64,000 nt of DNA, taken from an uncultured Croceitalea sp. (lineage in GTDB: Bacteria; Bacteroidota; Bacteroidia; Flavobacteriales; Flavobacteriaceae). Both the position numbers and the translations under genes were made by a program. Under the pieces are notes generated by a model. The model ran no database searches and was not told the origin of the DNA. It saw nothing but the letters and a program-made list of their open reading frames with translations. This document shows positions 52,363 through 60,419 of the stretch, in pieces (position 1 is the stretch's first letter; every line of letters begins with the position of its first letter). The stretch covers positions 124,001 to 188,000 of the forward strand of contig CANLWK010000004.1 of NCBI GenBank assembly GCA_947494805.1, in the 5' to 3' direction.

Positions 52363-53226
52363 ATGATAAAAAAGCTTTTAGGCATAGCACCCCAATTAAC
52401 TGATGACGGTGCATATATTCCATCAAAATTGGCATTGAAGCTAGCAACCTCATCTTCAACAGATTTTGATGAGACTATTTATCAAAATCCCTACAAACAA
52501 GGCAAACTAAAGATTTTAATGGTTTGTACAGAACTGCGTAATATGACAATGGCTAATGGTAAAAAATTTTCCACAGGCAACCACCCAGTCGAAATGCTCG
52601 TACCAATGCTTCATTTTAAAAATGCAGGTTTCGATATAGATATTTTTACACCTACAGGGCAATCGGCCAAAATTGAAATGTGGGCAATGCCTCATAATGA
52701 TGAAAATGTAAAAAACATTTACACTAGCCATAAAATACAATTTGAACACCCAAAAAACCTATCCCATTTCGTAGACAGGGATATGGCTGTGTCAAACGAT
52801 TATATCGCCGTATTTATTCCTGGTGGTCATGGTGCGATGCTAGGTCTGCCTGAAGATAATAATGTAGGTGAACTTATATACTGGGCACATCAAAAAGAGC
52901 TTTTTATGCTGTCCATTTGCCATGGACCTGCAGCTTTTCTATCAGCTCAACTGGATAGAACAACGGACTTTATTTATAAAGATTATGAGATGGCCGTATT
53001 TCCAGATAGTGTGGATAAACAAACACCACTAATAGGATATATGCCAGGACAACTACCTTGGATGATGAGCGAAAAGCTAACCGCGCTTGGCACAAAAATC
53101 GTAAATAAAAAAGCCGATGCTACTTGCCATGTCGATAGAAAGTTAATTACGGGCGCAAGCCCCAAGGCTGCTAATGATTTTGGCAAAATTGCCGTACAAG
53201 AGTTGTTAAAGGAAGTAACTATGTAA
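52363..53226 (+). CDS. hchA: Hsp31-type protein deglycase/glyoxalase (HchA)
   Basis: This 287-residue DJ-1/PfpI protein is close in length to E. coli HchA (283). Key features: TELRNMTMANGKKFSTGNHPVEMLVP (about 52-78), PGGHG (about 150) and the nucleophile elbow LSICHGPAAFLSA with Cys near 186. It acts as a holdase, glyoxalase III and repair enzyme for glycated proteins. Part of the plus-strand cluster beyond the long operon. All residues intact. Confidence 0.94.
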   Translation: MIKKLLGIAPQLTDDGAYIPSKLALKLATSSSTDFDETIYQNPYKQGKLKILMVCTELRNMTMANGKKFSTGNHPVEMLVPMLHFKNAGFDIDIFTPTGQSAKIEMWAMPHNDENVKNIYTSHKIQFEHPKNLSHFVDRDMAVSNDYIAVFIPGGHGAMLGLPEDNNVGELIYWAHQKELFMLSICHGPAAFLSAQLDRTTDFIYKDYEMAVFPDSVDKQTPLIGYMPGQLPWMMSEKLTALGTKIVNKKADATCHVDRKLITGASPKAANDFGKIAVQELLKEVTM

Positions 53227-53327
53227 AATGCTACCTTTCTTCAAATGCGACAAAAGTCAATATTGATAGAATAAGAAAGAATATAGTTGATAATCAATTT
53301 ATTGGTAGAAAAAAATTAGAGCAAAGA

Positions 53328-54032
53328 GTGAAAATTGAATTCAGAATTTCAAAAAAGGAAAAAAATATTGTATTTCTGATACTAATTTTAGTTTTAGTAT
53401 ATTTTTTCGTTTTACCAGCTTATCCACACTTTTTGTTTAATAAAAAAATAAGTAAAGAAAATATTACGATTTACTACAACAACAATTTTGATAAAAACGA
53501 ATTATTAAAAATAATAGACCAAGTAACAGTAAAACTTAAAAGAAGTGAATTTTATGAGAAAAGTCTTAAATCGGACATATTCATATGTAACAACAAACCG
53601 CTATATATTTGTATAAACCCATTGAACTTTAAAGGTTTTGCATCAAATCATGTAAAATACAGAAACATTTTTGTGGCAAACGCTAATCCGAAAAAAGATA
53701 GTGCTACAACTACTTTTAATAAAAACAGAACGGAAAAACTGAGCAACTTGTTAGCGCACGAAGTTAACCACGGATATTCTAAACATTTCAATGGAAAAAC
53801 ACTTGAAGATTGGAAAGAGGAAGGATATGCTGAATACATAGCATATGATAAAAAAGTAGATTTGAAAACAGAATATATCGACTCTTTGAATAATAATTAT
53901 TGGTATATAAAAAGAAAATGTATTGTTTACTATTTACTTGAACTGGAAAAGGTGAAGGTAAATGAGTTTATTAAGAATGACTATGATTTAGAAAAATTAA
54001 ATGCTACAATTATCGAACATTTAAATGAATAA
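53328..54032 (+). CDS. Membrane-anchored putative zinc metallopeptidase
   Basis: This 234-residue protein starts at GTG (no ATG in the frame at all, and no internal Met) and has one N-terminal membrane helix (about 14-32). A zinc motif H-E-V-N-H lies in LLAHEVNHGYSKHF (about 140-150), with a possible third ligand in EEGYAEY (about 165-171), the gluzincin pattern. The rest is charged and lysine-rich. It is AT-rich and sits alone before the integrase. The start codon is unusual, and the substrate is unknown. Confidence 0.7.
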   Translation: MKIEFRISKKEKNIVFLILILVLVYFFVLPAYPHFLFNKKISKENITIYYNNNFDKNELLKIIDQVTVKLKRSEFYEKSLKSDIFICNNKPLYICINPLNFKGFASNHVKYRNIFVANANPKKDSATTTFNKNRTEKLSNLLAHEVNHGYSKHFNGKTLEDWKEEGYAEYIAYDKKVDLKTEYIDSLNNNYWYIKRKCIVYYLLELEKVKVNEFIKNDYDLEKLNATIIEHLNE

Positions 54033-54174
54033 AGCACTCTTATAAATAACCTATTCTATTAAAATCATAATCTAGTAATTACACAAATCCAACTTTTAAA
54101 ATTTCCATGTACACGATTTCAAAGTCAAAATGACTTTAATATTTTCTTTCATATAACTTTTTTCTAAAATACGA

Positions 54175-54486
54175 TTGAATTTAGTAGAAGTCAATATTGA
54201 TATTATTGCAAAAAACATCGCTACTAATCAATTGATTAAGAACGATATAACTGAATACTTCCTTGTTTTTGTCTCTTATGTTTTAATATTTGAATTATCA
54301 GTAGTTCTCAAAAATTTTATGGTGATAATATATTTTTCAATAGCTCTTAGTCTAAATATTCCTTTTGGTGTAAAAAAAATTGTGAATCAAGTTAAAACCG
54401 AAAACAAAAATACCTTTAGCACTAATCCACAAATCTTTGTTTGTTACTTATCTTATCTAAGTGGCAATAAACGAAAGGAGATTTGA
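54175..54486 (+). CDS. Possible small membrane protein (low confidence)
   Basis: A 103-residue frame starts at TTG and has hydrophobic helices (about 27-48 and 50-66). It lies in the 475-nt AT-rich gap 54033-54507, which otherwise holds nothing I recognise. No ATG start upstream and no family; it could be spurious. Confidence 0.25.
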   Translation: MNLVEVNIDIIAKNIATNQLIKNDITEYFLVFVSYVLIFELSVVLKNFMVIIYFSIALSLNIPFGVKKIVNQVKTENKNTFSTNPQIFVCYLSYLSGNKRKEI

Positions 54487-54507
54487 AATGCATTCCTGTA
54501 TTTCATT

Positions 54508-55749
54508 TTAAGCTTTCTTGGTAAGAACCAAGTCTCTCGAAAGTTTAGTTTTAAGCAATTCAATATCATCACTCAACTTTTTCTCAACTACCCGAGCATA
54601 TATTTGAGTAGTAGACAATTTTTTATGACCAAGAAGTTTTGATACAGTCTCAATTGGCACCCCATTAGATAGTGTAACTGTAGTAGCAAATGTATGTCTT
54701 GCTGTGTGAAAAGTAAGCCTTTTTTGAATACCTAGTTGGCGTGCTATTTCCTTTAAATATTTATTGGTTATCTGATTGGAATAAACTGGCAAGACCAATT
54801 CGGTGTGTTGCATTATTGATACGTACTTTTTTAAAAGTACTTCAGCAATTGGAAGAAGAGGAATCTTAATCGGTTTATTAGTTTTTTCTCGCGCTGCATG
54901 TATCCATGTATTTCCATCAATTCCCAGAACAATATTATCCCTGCTTAAGTTCTTTACATCAATCCAAGATAAACCAGTATAACAAGAAAAAATAAAAATA
55001 TCTCTGGTCTGGTTTAACCCTTTTCGATTGGATTTGAACTTATAAATACTATCAAGCTCATCTTTATCCAGAAAATCCCTTTCCACTTTGTCGAACTTCA
55101 AGAAAAATTTAGAAAATGGGTCTTTTACGACCCACTCTAATTTTTGTGCGAGATTGAGCAACTTCTTCAAACGTTCCAAATGTTTCATTACCCCATTATT
55201 CGAGGGTGCAGGTCTGTGCGATTTAGACTTATAGGTCCTCAGAAAGTGTTCAAAATCTAAAATAAAACCATAATTTATCTGTTTGAGATAGATATTTTTT
55301 GCGCTTTTCCTCTCGTTTAAAAACTCATAAATATACTTTTCAGTCGTACGGTAGTTTTTCATAGTACCCGGTCTAAGAGTTGTTCCCATATTAATCGTGT
55401 GATATTCTATAAGGTCAGAAATCCGCTTTGAAGTCTCGTCTGTACCAGAGTAACGTGCTTTGACCGCCAATGCACTTAGAACTTTATTCTCCTCTTGTAA
55501 CTGACGGAATGACTCATAAATCTGATTGTATATACGGTCAATTGACCTATTGACTTGTACGCTCTCTGCACTGCTGCCACGAAGCCGGCTTTTGCGCTCA
55601 TCCCAAAGCTCGAGGGTAATTCTTCTCTGTAGACTTAATTCAATTCGTTCACCGTTCAGGGTTATTCTCGCATAAAGTGGAGCCTTACCACTTTTTGCCT
55701 TGTTAGTCTTCGGGAGGAAGGTAATCCCAAAGGTCACTGGATTGTTCAT
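54508..55749 (-). CDS. int: Tyrosine-type site-specific integrase (IntDOT-like)
   Basis: From ATG 55749 (an in-frame ATG at 55797 is less likely) this is 413 residues with an N-terminal arm-binding domain (FGITFLPKTNKAKSG), a SAM-like core-binding domain (about 105-200) and a catalytic domain: the first-Arg segment reads CYTGLSWIDVKNL (Ser in place of Arg, as in IntDOT), HTARHTFATT (HxxR), LLGHKKLSTTQIYARV with the nucleophile Tyr. It integrates and excises the element. It lies next to the 3' end of tRNA-Pro, the likely attachment site. Confidence 0.95.
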   Translation of the reverse strand: MNNPVTFGITFLPKTNKAKSGKAPLYARITLNGERIELSLQRRITLELWDERKSRLRGSSAESVQVNRSIDRIYNQIYESFRQLQEENKVLSALAVKARYSGTDETSKRISDLIEYHTINMGTTLRPGTMKNYRTTEKYIYEFLNERKSAKNIYLKQINYGFILDFEHFLRTYKSKSHRPAPSNNGVMKHLERLKKLLNLAQKLEWVVKDPFSKFFLKFDKVERDFLDKDELDSIYKFKSNRKGLNQTRDIFIFSCYTGLSWIDVKNLSRDNIVLGIDGNTWIHAAREKTNKPIKIPLLPIAEVLLKKYVSIMQHTELVLPVYSNQITNKYLKEIARQLGIQKRLTFHTARHTFATTVTLSNGVPIETVSKLLGHKKLSTTQIYARVVEKKLSDDIELLKTKLSRDLVLTKKA

Positions 55750-55818
55750 AATTCTCTTCGTTTTATAGTTAAACACACTACGTAAAACGAAAGTCAAATC
55801 AGCATTCGAACAATATAC

Positions 55819-55847
55819 GACCTTTTTCGAAGGTCACCGTATAGGTC
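55819..55847. promoter_or_regulatory. Inverted and direct repeats between integrase and tRNA-Pro
   Basis: GACCTT (55819-55824) faces AAGGTC (55830-55835). A GGTC-CCG-like element repeats at 55832 and 55844 (GGTCACCG, GGTCGCCG). This is in the att-int interval and may hold integrase arm-type or Xis sites. Confidence 0.4.
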
Positions 55848-55907
55848 GCCGAATCGGACTCATATTATATGATTTAGTATCAAATTCTATGAATCCCCTA
55901 AAAACAC

Positions 55908-55941
55908 AAAACCTTGAAAATCATTAGATTGACAAGGTTTT
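55908..55941 (-). terminator. Terminator downstream of the tRNA operon
   Basis: AAAACCTTG (55908-55916) pairs with CAAGGTTTT (55933-55941). On the minus strand the stem is followed by GTGTTTTTAGG, so it is a terminator for tRNA-Ser/tRNA-Pro transcription, located between tRNA-Pro and the integrase. Confidence 0.75.
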
Positions 55942-55965
55942 ATTACCATTTAATATGGCTTAATG

Positions 55966-56040
55966 TCGGGGTGGCAGGATTCGAACCTGCGACCTCCGCG
56001 TCCCAAACGCGGCGCGATAACCGGGCTACGCTACACCCCG
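55966..56040 (-). tRNA. tRNA-Pro (anticodon TGG), 3' end facing the integrase
   Basis: The 75-nt sequence folds with acceptor CGGGGTG/CACCCCG, an anticodon loop TTTGGGA (TGG) on stem CCGCG/CGCGG and T arm with GTTCGAATC. CCA is not encoded. The 3' end points to the integrase gene 216 nt away, the classical tRNA target of a tyrosine integrase. It is the likely attR core. Confidence 0.97.
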
Positions 56041-56067
56041 AGTAGTTATCTTTATTAAAAGAAATTG

Positions 56068-56151
56068 CGGAGAGAATGGGACTCGAACCCATGCGACACT
56101 TACGCGTCGACAGATTAGCAATCTGCTCCGTTACCACTCCGGCACCTCTCC
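56068..56151 (-). tRNA. tRNA-Ser (anticodon GCT)
   Basis: The 84-nt sequence has acceptor GGAGAGG with CTCTCC partner, anticodon GCT in loop TTGCTAA on a CAGAT/ATCTG stem, a long variable arm (GTCGACGCGTAAGTGTCGC) and T arm GGTTCGAGTCC. It is upstream of tRNA-Pro, and both are probably one transcript. Confidence 0.97.
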
Positions 56152-56264
56152 TTTAATCTTGTCTGTATAAGAACCTGCGCAAAACGCGGATGCAAAAATA
56201 CTTTTTCATTATTAAGAACGCAACTATTTTGATTTCTTTTTTTAAAGAAAATTCAAACCTGTTA

Positions 56265-58304
56265 TCACTCAGGATATTCCACCCGTAAATGATAGATATT
56301 TGTAAGTTTCTGTTTTAAGACTTTCTTGATCATCTCAATTTCTTTGAACGTAATATTGGCGTTCAAAAATTGATTGGCTTTCATCTGGCCCGTGATTATC
56401 TTTTCAACAAAGTCATTCAACATATTGTAGGTGGGAGACTTCAAACTTTTCGATGCCGCTTCTATAGCATCGGCCATCATAAGTATTGCAGTTTCTTTAG
56501 AAAATGGAGTTGGACCGGGATACCGAAATTGGGCGTCATCAACCGTAGGCTCTAACTCTTGTTGTTTTTTATAAAAATAGTACACAAGACTGGTGCCATG
56601 GTGTGTTCTGAGAAAATCGATAACGCGGTCTGGCAGGTTGTTCTTTTTGGCAATTTCAATACCCTCAATAACATGGTCAATGATGATTTTAGCACTTTCT
56701 TTAGGCGGAAGATCGTCATGAGGATTCACATTGGTAATCTGATTTTCTGTAAAGAAAGTAGGATTGTTCATTTTACCAATATCATGGTACAATGCCCCTA
56801 CCCGAACCAGCATTGAATTGGCACCTATTTCATTGGCCGCTGCCTCAGCTAGGTTGGCCACTTGCAACGAATGATGAAACGTGCCTGGTGCCTTATTGGC
56901 CAGGTCTTTTAACAGTTTTGAGTTAGTATCTGATAGTTCAAGCAATGAAACATCCGAGACCAGACCAAATATTTTTTCGTACAGGTAGATCAAGGGCTGG
57001 GCAAACAGGGTTATCATTCCGTTTAAAAGGAAGATTCCGAAAGTCAATAACTCGATATTCTCGAGATTGCCCTCATGGATAACATGAAAGGCAAAATAGC
57101 CCAAAATGTAAATCAATGTAATCTGCCCCACTGAAATAAACAGATTAGCACGCTTATACAACTCAGATACGGTAAGTATGGTAACAATACCAGCTATAAT
57201 TTGTAAAAAGATGTATTCAAAGCTATTGGGCACTACAAACCCTAAAATCAAGATGGTCAGCACATGTACAAAAAGGCCCAACCTGGCATCAAAGAAGTTT
57301 TTAAGTATTAACGGAAGTATACAAAGCGGAACAACATAAACATAATTCTCATTGTTCTTTACCACCAAGGTGGTGATAAAAACCATTAGCAGGATATTGA
57401 CAAAAATAAAGGTGACCTTGTTATTGTTGGAATAGATTTCAGGTCGATACTTTTTTAAGAAAAGAAAGAGCATGACAAACACGAGTGCAACTAAAATCGT
57501 ATACCCTATAAGTATAAAGTAATAGTTGTTGCCCTTCCATAACTCAGATTCGTATTCTTCTTTGAGAGAATTTAAAATGTTGAAATCATCTGACTCAACA
57601 ACCTCGCCTTTGGCGATAATCAATTTTCCCTCTAAAATAGTGCCCCTGGTAAAAGAGATTTCTGAGAGCTCTCGCTCTAAAGACTTTTCCGACAACTCTT
57701 CATCGTACCTTACGTTTGGAGTTATATGTCTTTTTAAAATATTGGCCAGCACTGTCTTAACTTCTGTAGGTCTGAGATTGTTCAATCTCTTATCAACGAG
57801 GTTTCGAGCCTTAGTATTGTCGATGATATCAGCTTGAAACAAGTTGCGGGCCTCATTGTCGACGACCAGATAAATCTGTCTTTCTGATATGTTGCTCTCA
57901 AAGACGCCATTGGCATAAATAGAATCAAGAATTTTTCGACCACGTTCCAGCAATGTTCTTTGTTGACCAGCACTCAAATCGGTATTGTCAAAAGATTGCC
58001 TTAAATCTTTTTGAAATGCCGAAACAGCATCAGTATAGATTTTATTATCCGCTTCATAATAAGCTACTTTGGCATTAAGTATGGCCTGCTTCTCGTTTGA
58101 TATGTCTTCAGCGGTCTTGTTGATAGAAAAGTCAAAAGGCGCATATAGATTTTCATATTGCCAAGGTCTGCCCTTTTGAAAATCATACTTAAACTTGCCC
58201 CCTCTTGGAAAGAAAAAAACGGTCAATGCTATGGCAATAAAGTAGAGAAAGTACTTATAAATGAGTGATTGCTTCTTATAAAAATTGTCGCGTGATTTTC
58301 CCAT
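56265..58304 (-). CDS. 7TM-HD family phosphohydrolase (PgpH-like)
   Basis: This 679-residue protein has one N-terminal membrane helix (about 16-32), an extracellular 7TMR-HDED-like domain (about 50-260), seven membrane helices (about 265-465) and a C-terminal HD domain with HHS...LYHDIGKM (about 490-530) and later HHGTS. PgpH hydrolyses c-di-AMP to pApA. The domain order and length match. It is divergent from thiolase and belongs to the core genome. Motifs intact. Confidence 0.92.
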   Translation of the reverse strand: MGKSRDNFYKKQSLIYKYFLYFIAIALTVFFFPRGGKFKYDFQKGRPWQYENLYAPFDFSINKTAEDISNEKQAILNAKVAYYEADNKIYTDAVSAFQKDLRQSFDNTDLSAGQQRTLLERGRKILDSIYANGVFESNISERQIYLVVDNEARNLFQADIIDNTKARNLVDKRLNNLRPTEVKTVLANILKRHITPNVRYDEELSEKSLERELSEISFTRGTILEGKLIIAKGEVVESDDFNILNSLKEEYESELWKGNNYYFILIGYTILVALVFVMLFLFLKKYRPEIYSNNNKVTFIFVNILLMVFITTLVVKNNENYVYVVPLCILPLILKNFFDARLGLFVHVLTILILGFVVPNSFEYIFLQIIAGIVTILTVSELYKRANLFISVGQITLIYILGYFAFHVIHEGNLENIELLTFGIFLLNGMITLFAQPLIYLYEKIFGLVSDVSLLELSDTNSKLLKDLANKAPGTFHHSLQVANLAEAAANEIGANSMLVRVGALYHDIGKMNNPTFFTENQITNVNPHDDLPPKESAKIIIDHVIEGIEIAKKNNLPDRVIDFLRTHHGTSLVYYFYKKQQELEPTVDDAQFRYPGPTPFSKETAILMMADAIEAASKSLKSPTYNMLNDFVEKIITGQMKANQFLNANITFKEIEMIKKVLKQKLTNIYHLRVEYPE

Positions 58305-58392
58305 TGAAGTTATCCGTGATTTCCAAAAATAGAAAAATTAAAGTTGAGTCAGGTGTTCGGTCCATATTCATCATAGATGCACTTAATTTTAG

Positions 58393-58400
58393 TATTTTTG
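58393..58400 (+). promoter_or_regulatory. Candidate -7 box of the thiolase promoter
   Basis: TATTTTTG (TAnnTTTG type) lies 22 nt before the ATG at 58422. A clear -33 box is not seen. Confidence 0.4.
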
Positions 58401-58421
58401 CCACACGAAAATTGATATTAT

Positions 58422-59597
58422 ATGAAGCAAGTCGTCATTGTTGCTGCGGTCAGAACCCCAATAGGTAGTTTTATGGGTTCACTTTCAACCATTCCTGCCC
58501 CAAAGCTAGGTGCAGTTGCTATAAAGGGAGCTCTTGAAAAAATCAATCTGGCCCCAGACATGGTTGATGAGGTACTTATGGGCAATGTTGTTCAAGCGGG
58601 TACCGGGCAAGCTCCGGCACGCCAAGCTGCCATTTACGCAGGCATACCTGAAACCGTGCCTTGTACAACCGTAAATAAAGTGTGTGCCTCTGGCATGAAA
58701 ACGGTAATGCAGGCAGCACAGTCCATTACCCTGGGAGACGCAGAGGTCATTGTTGCAGGCGGAATGGAAAACATGAGTCTTATACCACATTACGTCCATA
58801 TGCGCAATGGTGTGAAATTTGGCCCCTCAACCTTGATAGACGGCATGCAAAAAGACGGTTTAGTTGACGTTTACGACCAAAACGCCATGGGCGTTTGTGC
58901 AGATGCGTGTGCCGTAGAGCATGAATTCAGCAGAGAAGACCAAGACAACTTTGCAATTCAGTCTTACAATCGTTCGGCGGAAGCATGGAAATCGGGTAGA
59001 TTCAATGATGAAATTGTTCCAGTTGAAGTACCCCAAAGACGAGGCGAACCGATATTGTTTTCTGAAGATGAAGAATATAAGAACGTACGCATGGAAAAAA
59101 TACCAGCGCTACGGCCCGCTTTCACGAAAGACGGTACGGTCACCGCTGCCAATGCCTCAACGATAAACGACGGTGCAGCTGCCCTGGTTCTAATGAGTGC
59201 TGAGAAAGCGGCCTCTTTAAATCTAAAGCCGTTGGCGACCATAAAGAGCCATGCTGATGCCGCCCAAGAACCAAAATGGTTCACCACTGCCCCTGCAAAG
59301 GCTTTGCCCAAAGCTTTGGATAAAGCTGGTATTTCTATTTCAGATGTTGATTTCTTTGAGTTCAATGAAGCTTTTTCAGTAGTAGGGCTGGCAAATACCA
59401 AGCTTCTTAATCTTACTGATAAAAACGTTAATGTAAACGGCGGTGCGGTCTCTTTAGGACATCCTTTAGGTTGTTCAGGTGCTCGAATATTGGTTACCTT
59501 GATACACGTGCTTCACCAAAACGATGCTAAAACCGGAGCCGCAGCTATTTGCAATGGTGGTGGTGGTGCATCGGCCATTATCATTGAACGTAACTAA
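58422..59597 (+). CDS. Acetyl-CoA C-acetyltransferase (thiolase)
   Basis: This 391-residue thiolase has the acyl-accepting Cys in NKVCASGM (C88), the HPLGCSGAR segment with catalytic His (about 345) and CNGGGGASA with the second Cys (about 376). It condenses or cleaves acetyl-CoA/acetoacetyl-CoA. The length and all three motifs are standard. It is divergent from the phosphohydrolase and 16 nt upstream of the NlpC/P60 gene. Confidence 0.97.
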   Translation: MKQVVIVAAVRTPIGSFMGSLSTIPAPKLGAVAIKGALEKINLAPDMVDEVLMGNVVQAGTGQAPARQAAIYAGIPETVPCTTVNKVCASGMKTVMQAAQSITLGDAEVIVAGGMENMSLIPHYVHMRNGVKFGPSTLIDGMQKDGLVDVYDQNAMGVCADACAVEHEFSREDQDNFAIQSYNRSAEAWKSGRFNDEIVPVEVPQRRGEPILFSEDEEYKNVRMEKIPALRPAFTKDGTVTAANASTINDGAAALVLMSAEKAASLNLKPLATIKSHADAAQEPKWFTTAPAKALPKALDKAGISISDVDFFEFNEAFSVVGLANTKLLNLTDKNVNVNGGAVSLGHPLGCSGARILVTLIHVLHQNDAKTGAAAICNGGGGASAIIIERN

Positions 59598-59613
59598 AAA
59601 TTAAGCATCGAGC

Positions 59614-60366
59614 ATGCAATACGGTATTTGCCATTTAAGTGTTGTTTCGGTACGTAAAGAACCGAATGATATCAGTGAGATGGTAACACAACTGTTGTAT
59701 GGTGATCATTTTAAGGTCAAGGAAAAACGCAAAAAATGGAGTAGAATCCAGATTTGTTATGACCAACATGAAGGGTGGATAGCCAATAATCAGTTCAAAG
59801 AGTTATCAGAAGCTTCATTTGACAATATTGATAATCAAAAAGAACTGAGGCTCACCAATGATTTTATATCACATATTATCTCAAAAGATGGTGTCTTGAC
59901 CCCAATTCTTCTCGGGTCCCGAGTAGATATTTCTGAACTTTTGGGAGATACTTTTGAGGGGAACGCTCCCAAGTTGATAACATCAAAATCAAACTTGGTA
60001 GAAACTGCCCTGCTATACCTAAATGCACCTTATCAATGGGGTGCGAAAACACCTTATGGAATCGATTGCTCTGGCTTGGCCCAGATGGTTTACAAAATCA
60101 ACGGTTTCAAACTTTTTCGAGATACTGAAAAACAAGCGACACAGGGTGAACCTTTGAGTTTTATTGAAGAAAGCGAACCTGGCGATTTGGCTTTTTTTGA
60201 TAACAATGAAGGTATTATCAATCATGTAGGAATCATTCTGAAAGACAACTATATCATTCATGCACATGGCAAAGTACGTATAGACCGTATTGACCATACC
60301 GGTATTTTCAACGTTGAAGAAAAACTGTATTCTCACAAACTTCGTGTCATTAAAAAAATAGCATAA
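59614..60366 (+). CDS. NlpC/P60 (C40) peptidoglycan peptidase with SH3-like region
   Basis: This 250-residue protein has an N-terminal SH3-like region (ICHLSVVSVRKEPND..) and an NlpC/P60 domain (about 125-250) with catalytic Cys in YGIDCSGL (C152) and His in NHVGIIL (about 204). It cleaves peptide stems of peptidoglycan. No clear signal peptide at the N-terminus is visible. It ends just before a bidirectional terminator. Function as a wall remodelling enzyme is by family. Confidence 0.92.
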   Translation: MQYGICHLSVVSVRKEPNDISEMVTQLLYGDHFKVKEKRKKWSRIQICYDQHEGWIANNQFKELSEASFDNIDNQKELRLTNDFISHIISKDGVLTPILLGSRVDISELLGDTFEGNAPKLITSKSNLVETALLYLNAPYQWGAKTPYGIDCSGLAQMVYKINGFKLFRDTEKQATQGEPLSFIEESEPGDLAFFDNNEGIINHVGIILKDNYIIHAHGKVRIDRIDHTGIFNVEEKLYSHKLRVIKKIA

Positions 60367-60370
60367 AAAA

Positions 60371-60394
60371 AGCCCTGATTTCGCAATCAAGGCT
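60371..60394. terminator. Bidirectional terminator between convergent genes
   Basis: AGCCCTGATT (60371-60380) and AATCAAGGCT (60385-60394) form a stem with one mismatch around TCGC, with A-rich flank before and TTTTT after. It serves both the NlpC/P60 gene (plus) and the TPR gene (minus). Confidence 0.85.
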
Positions 60395-60419
60395 TTTTCT
60401 AAAAATGAGCGATCTCTCT

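Noticed and set aside
1-55966. attL copy of the tRNA-Pro 3' end
   Set aside because: I looked for the 3' tRNA sequence (TGGCAGGATTCGAACC) elsewhere in the window and saw none, so the left end is outside.
55943-56137. Protein frame across both tRNAs
   Set aside because: The bases are accounted for by tRNA-Pro and tRNA-Ser; the frame is a by-product.
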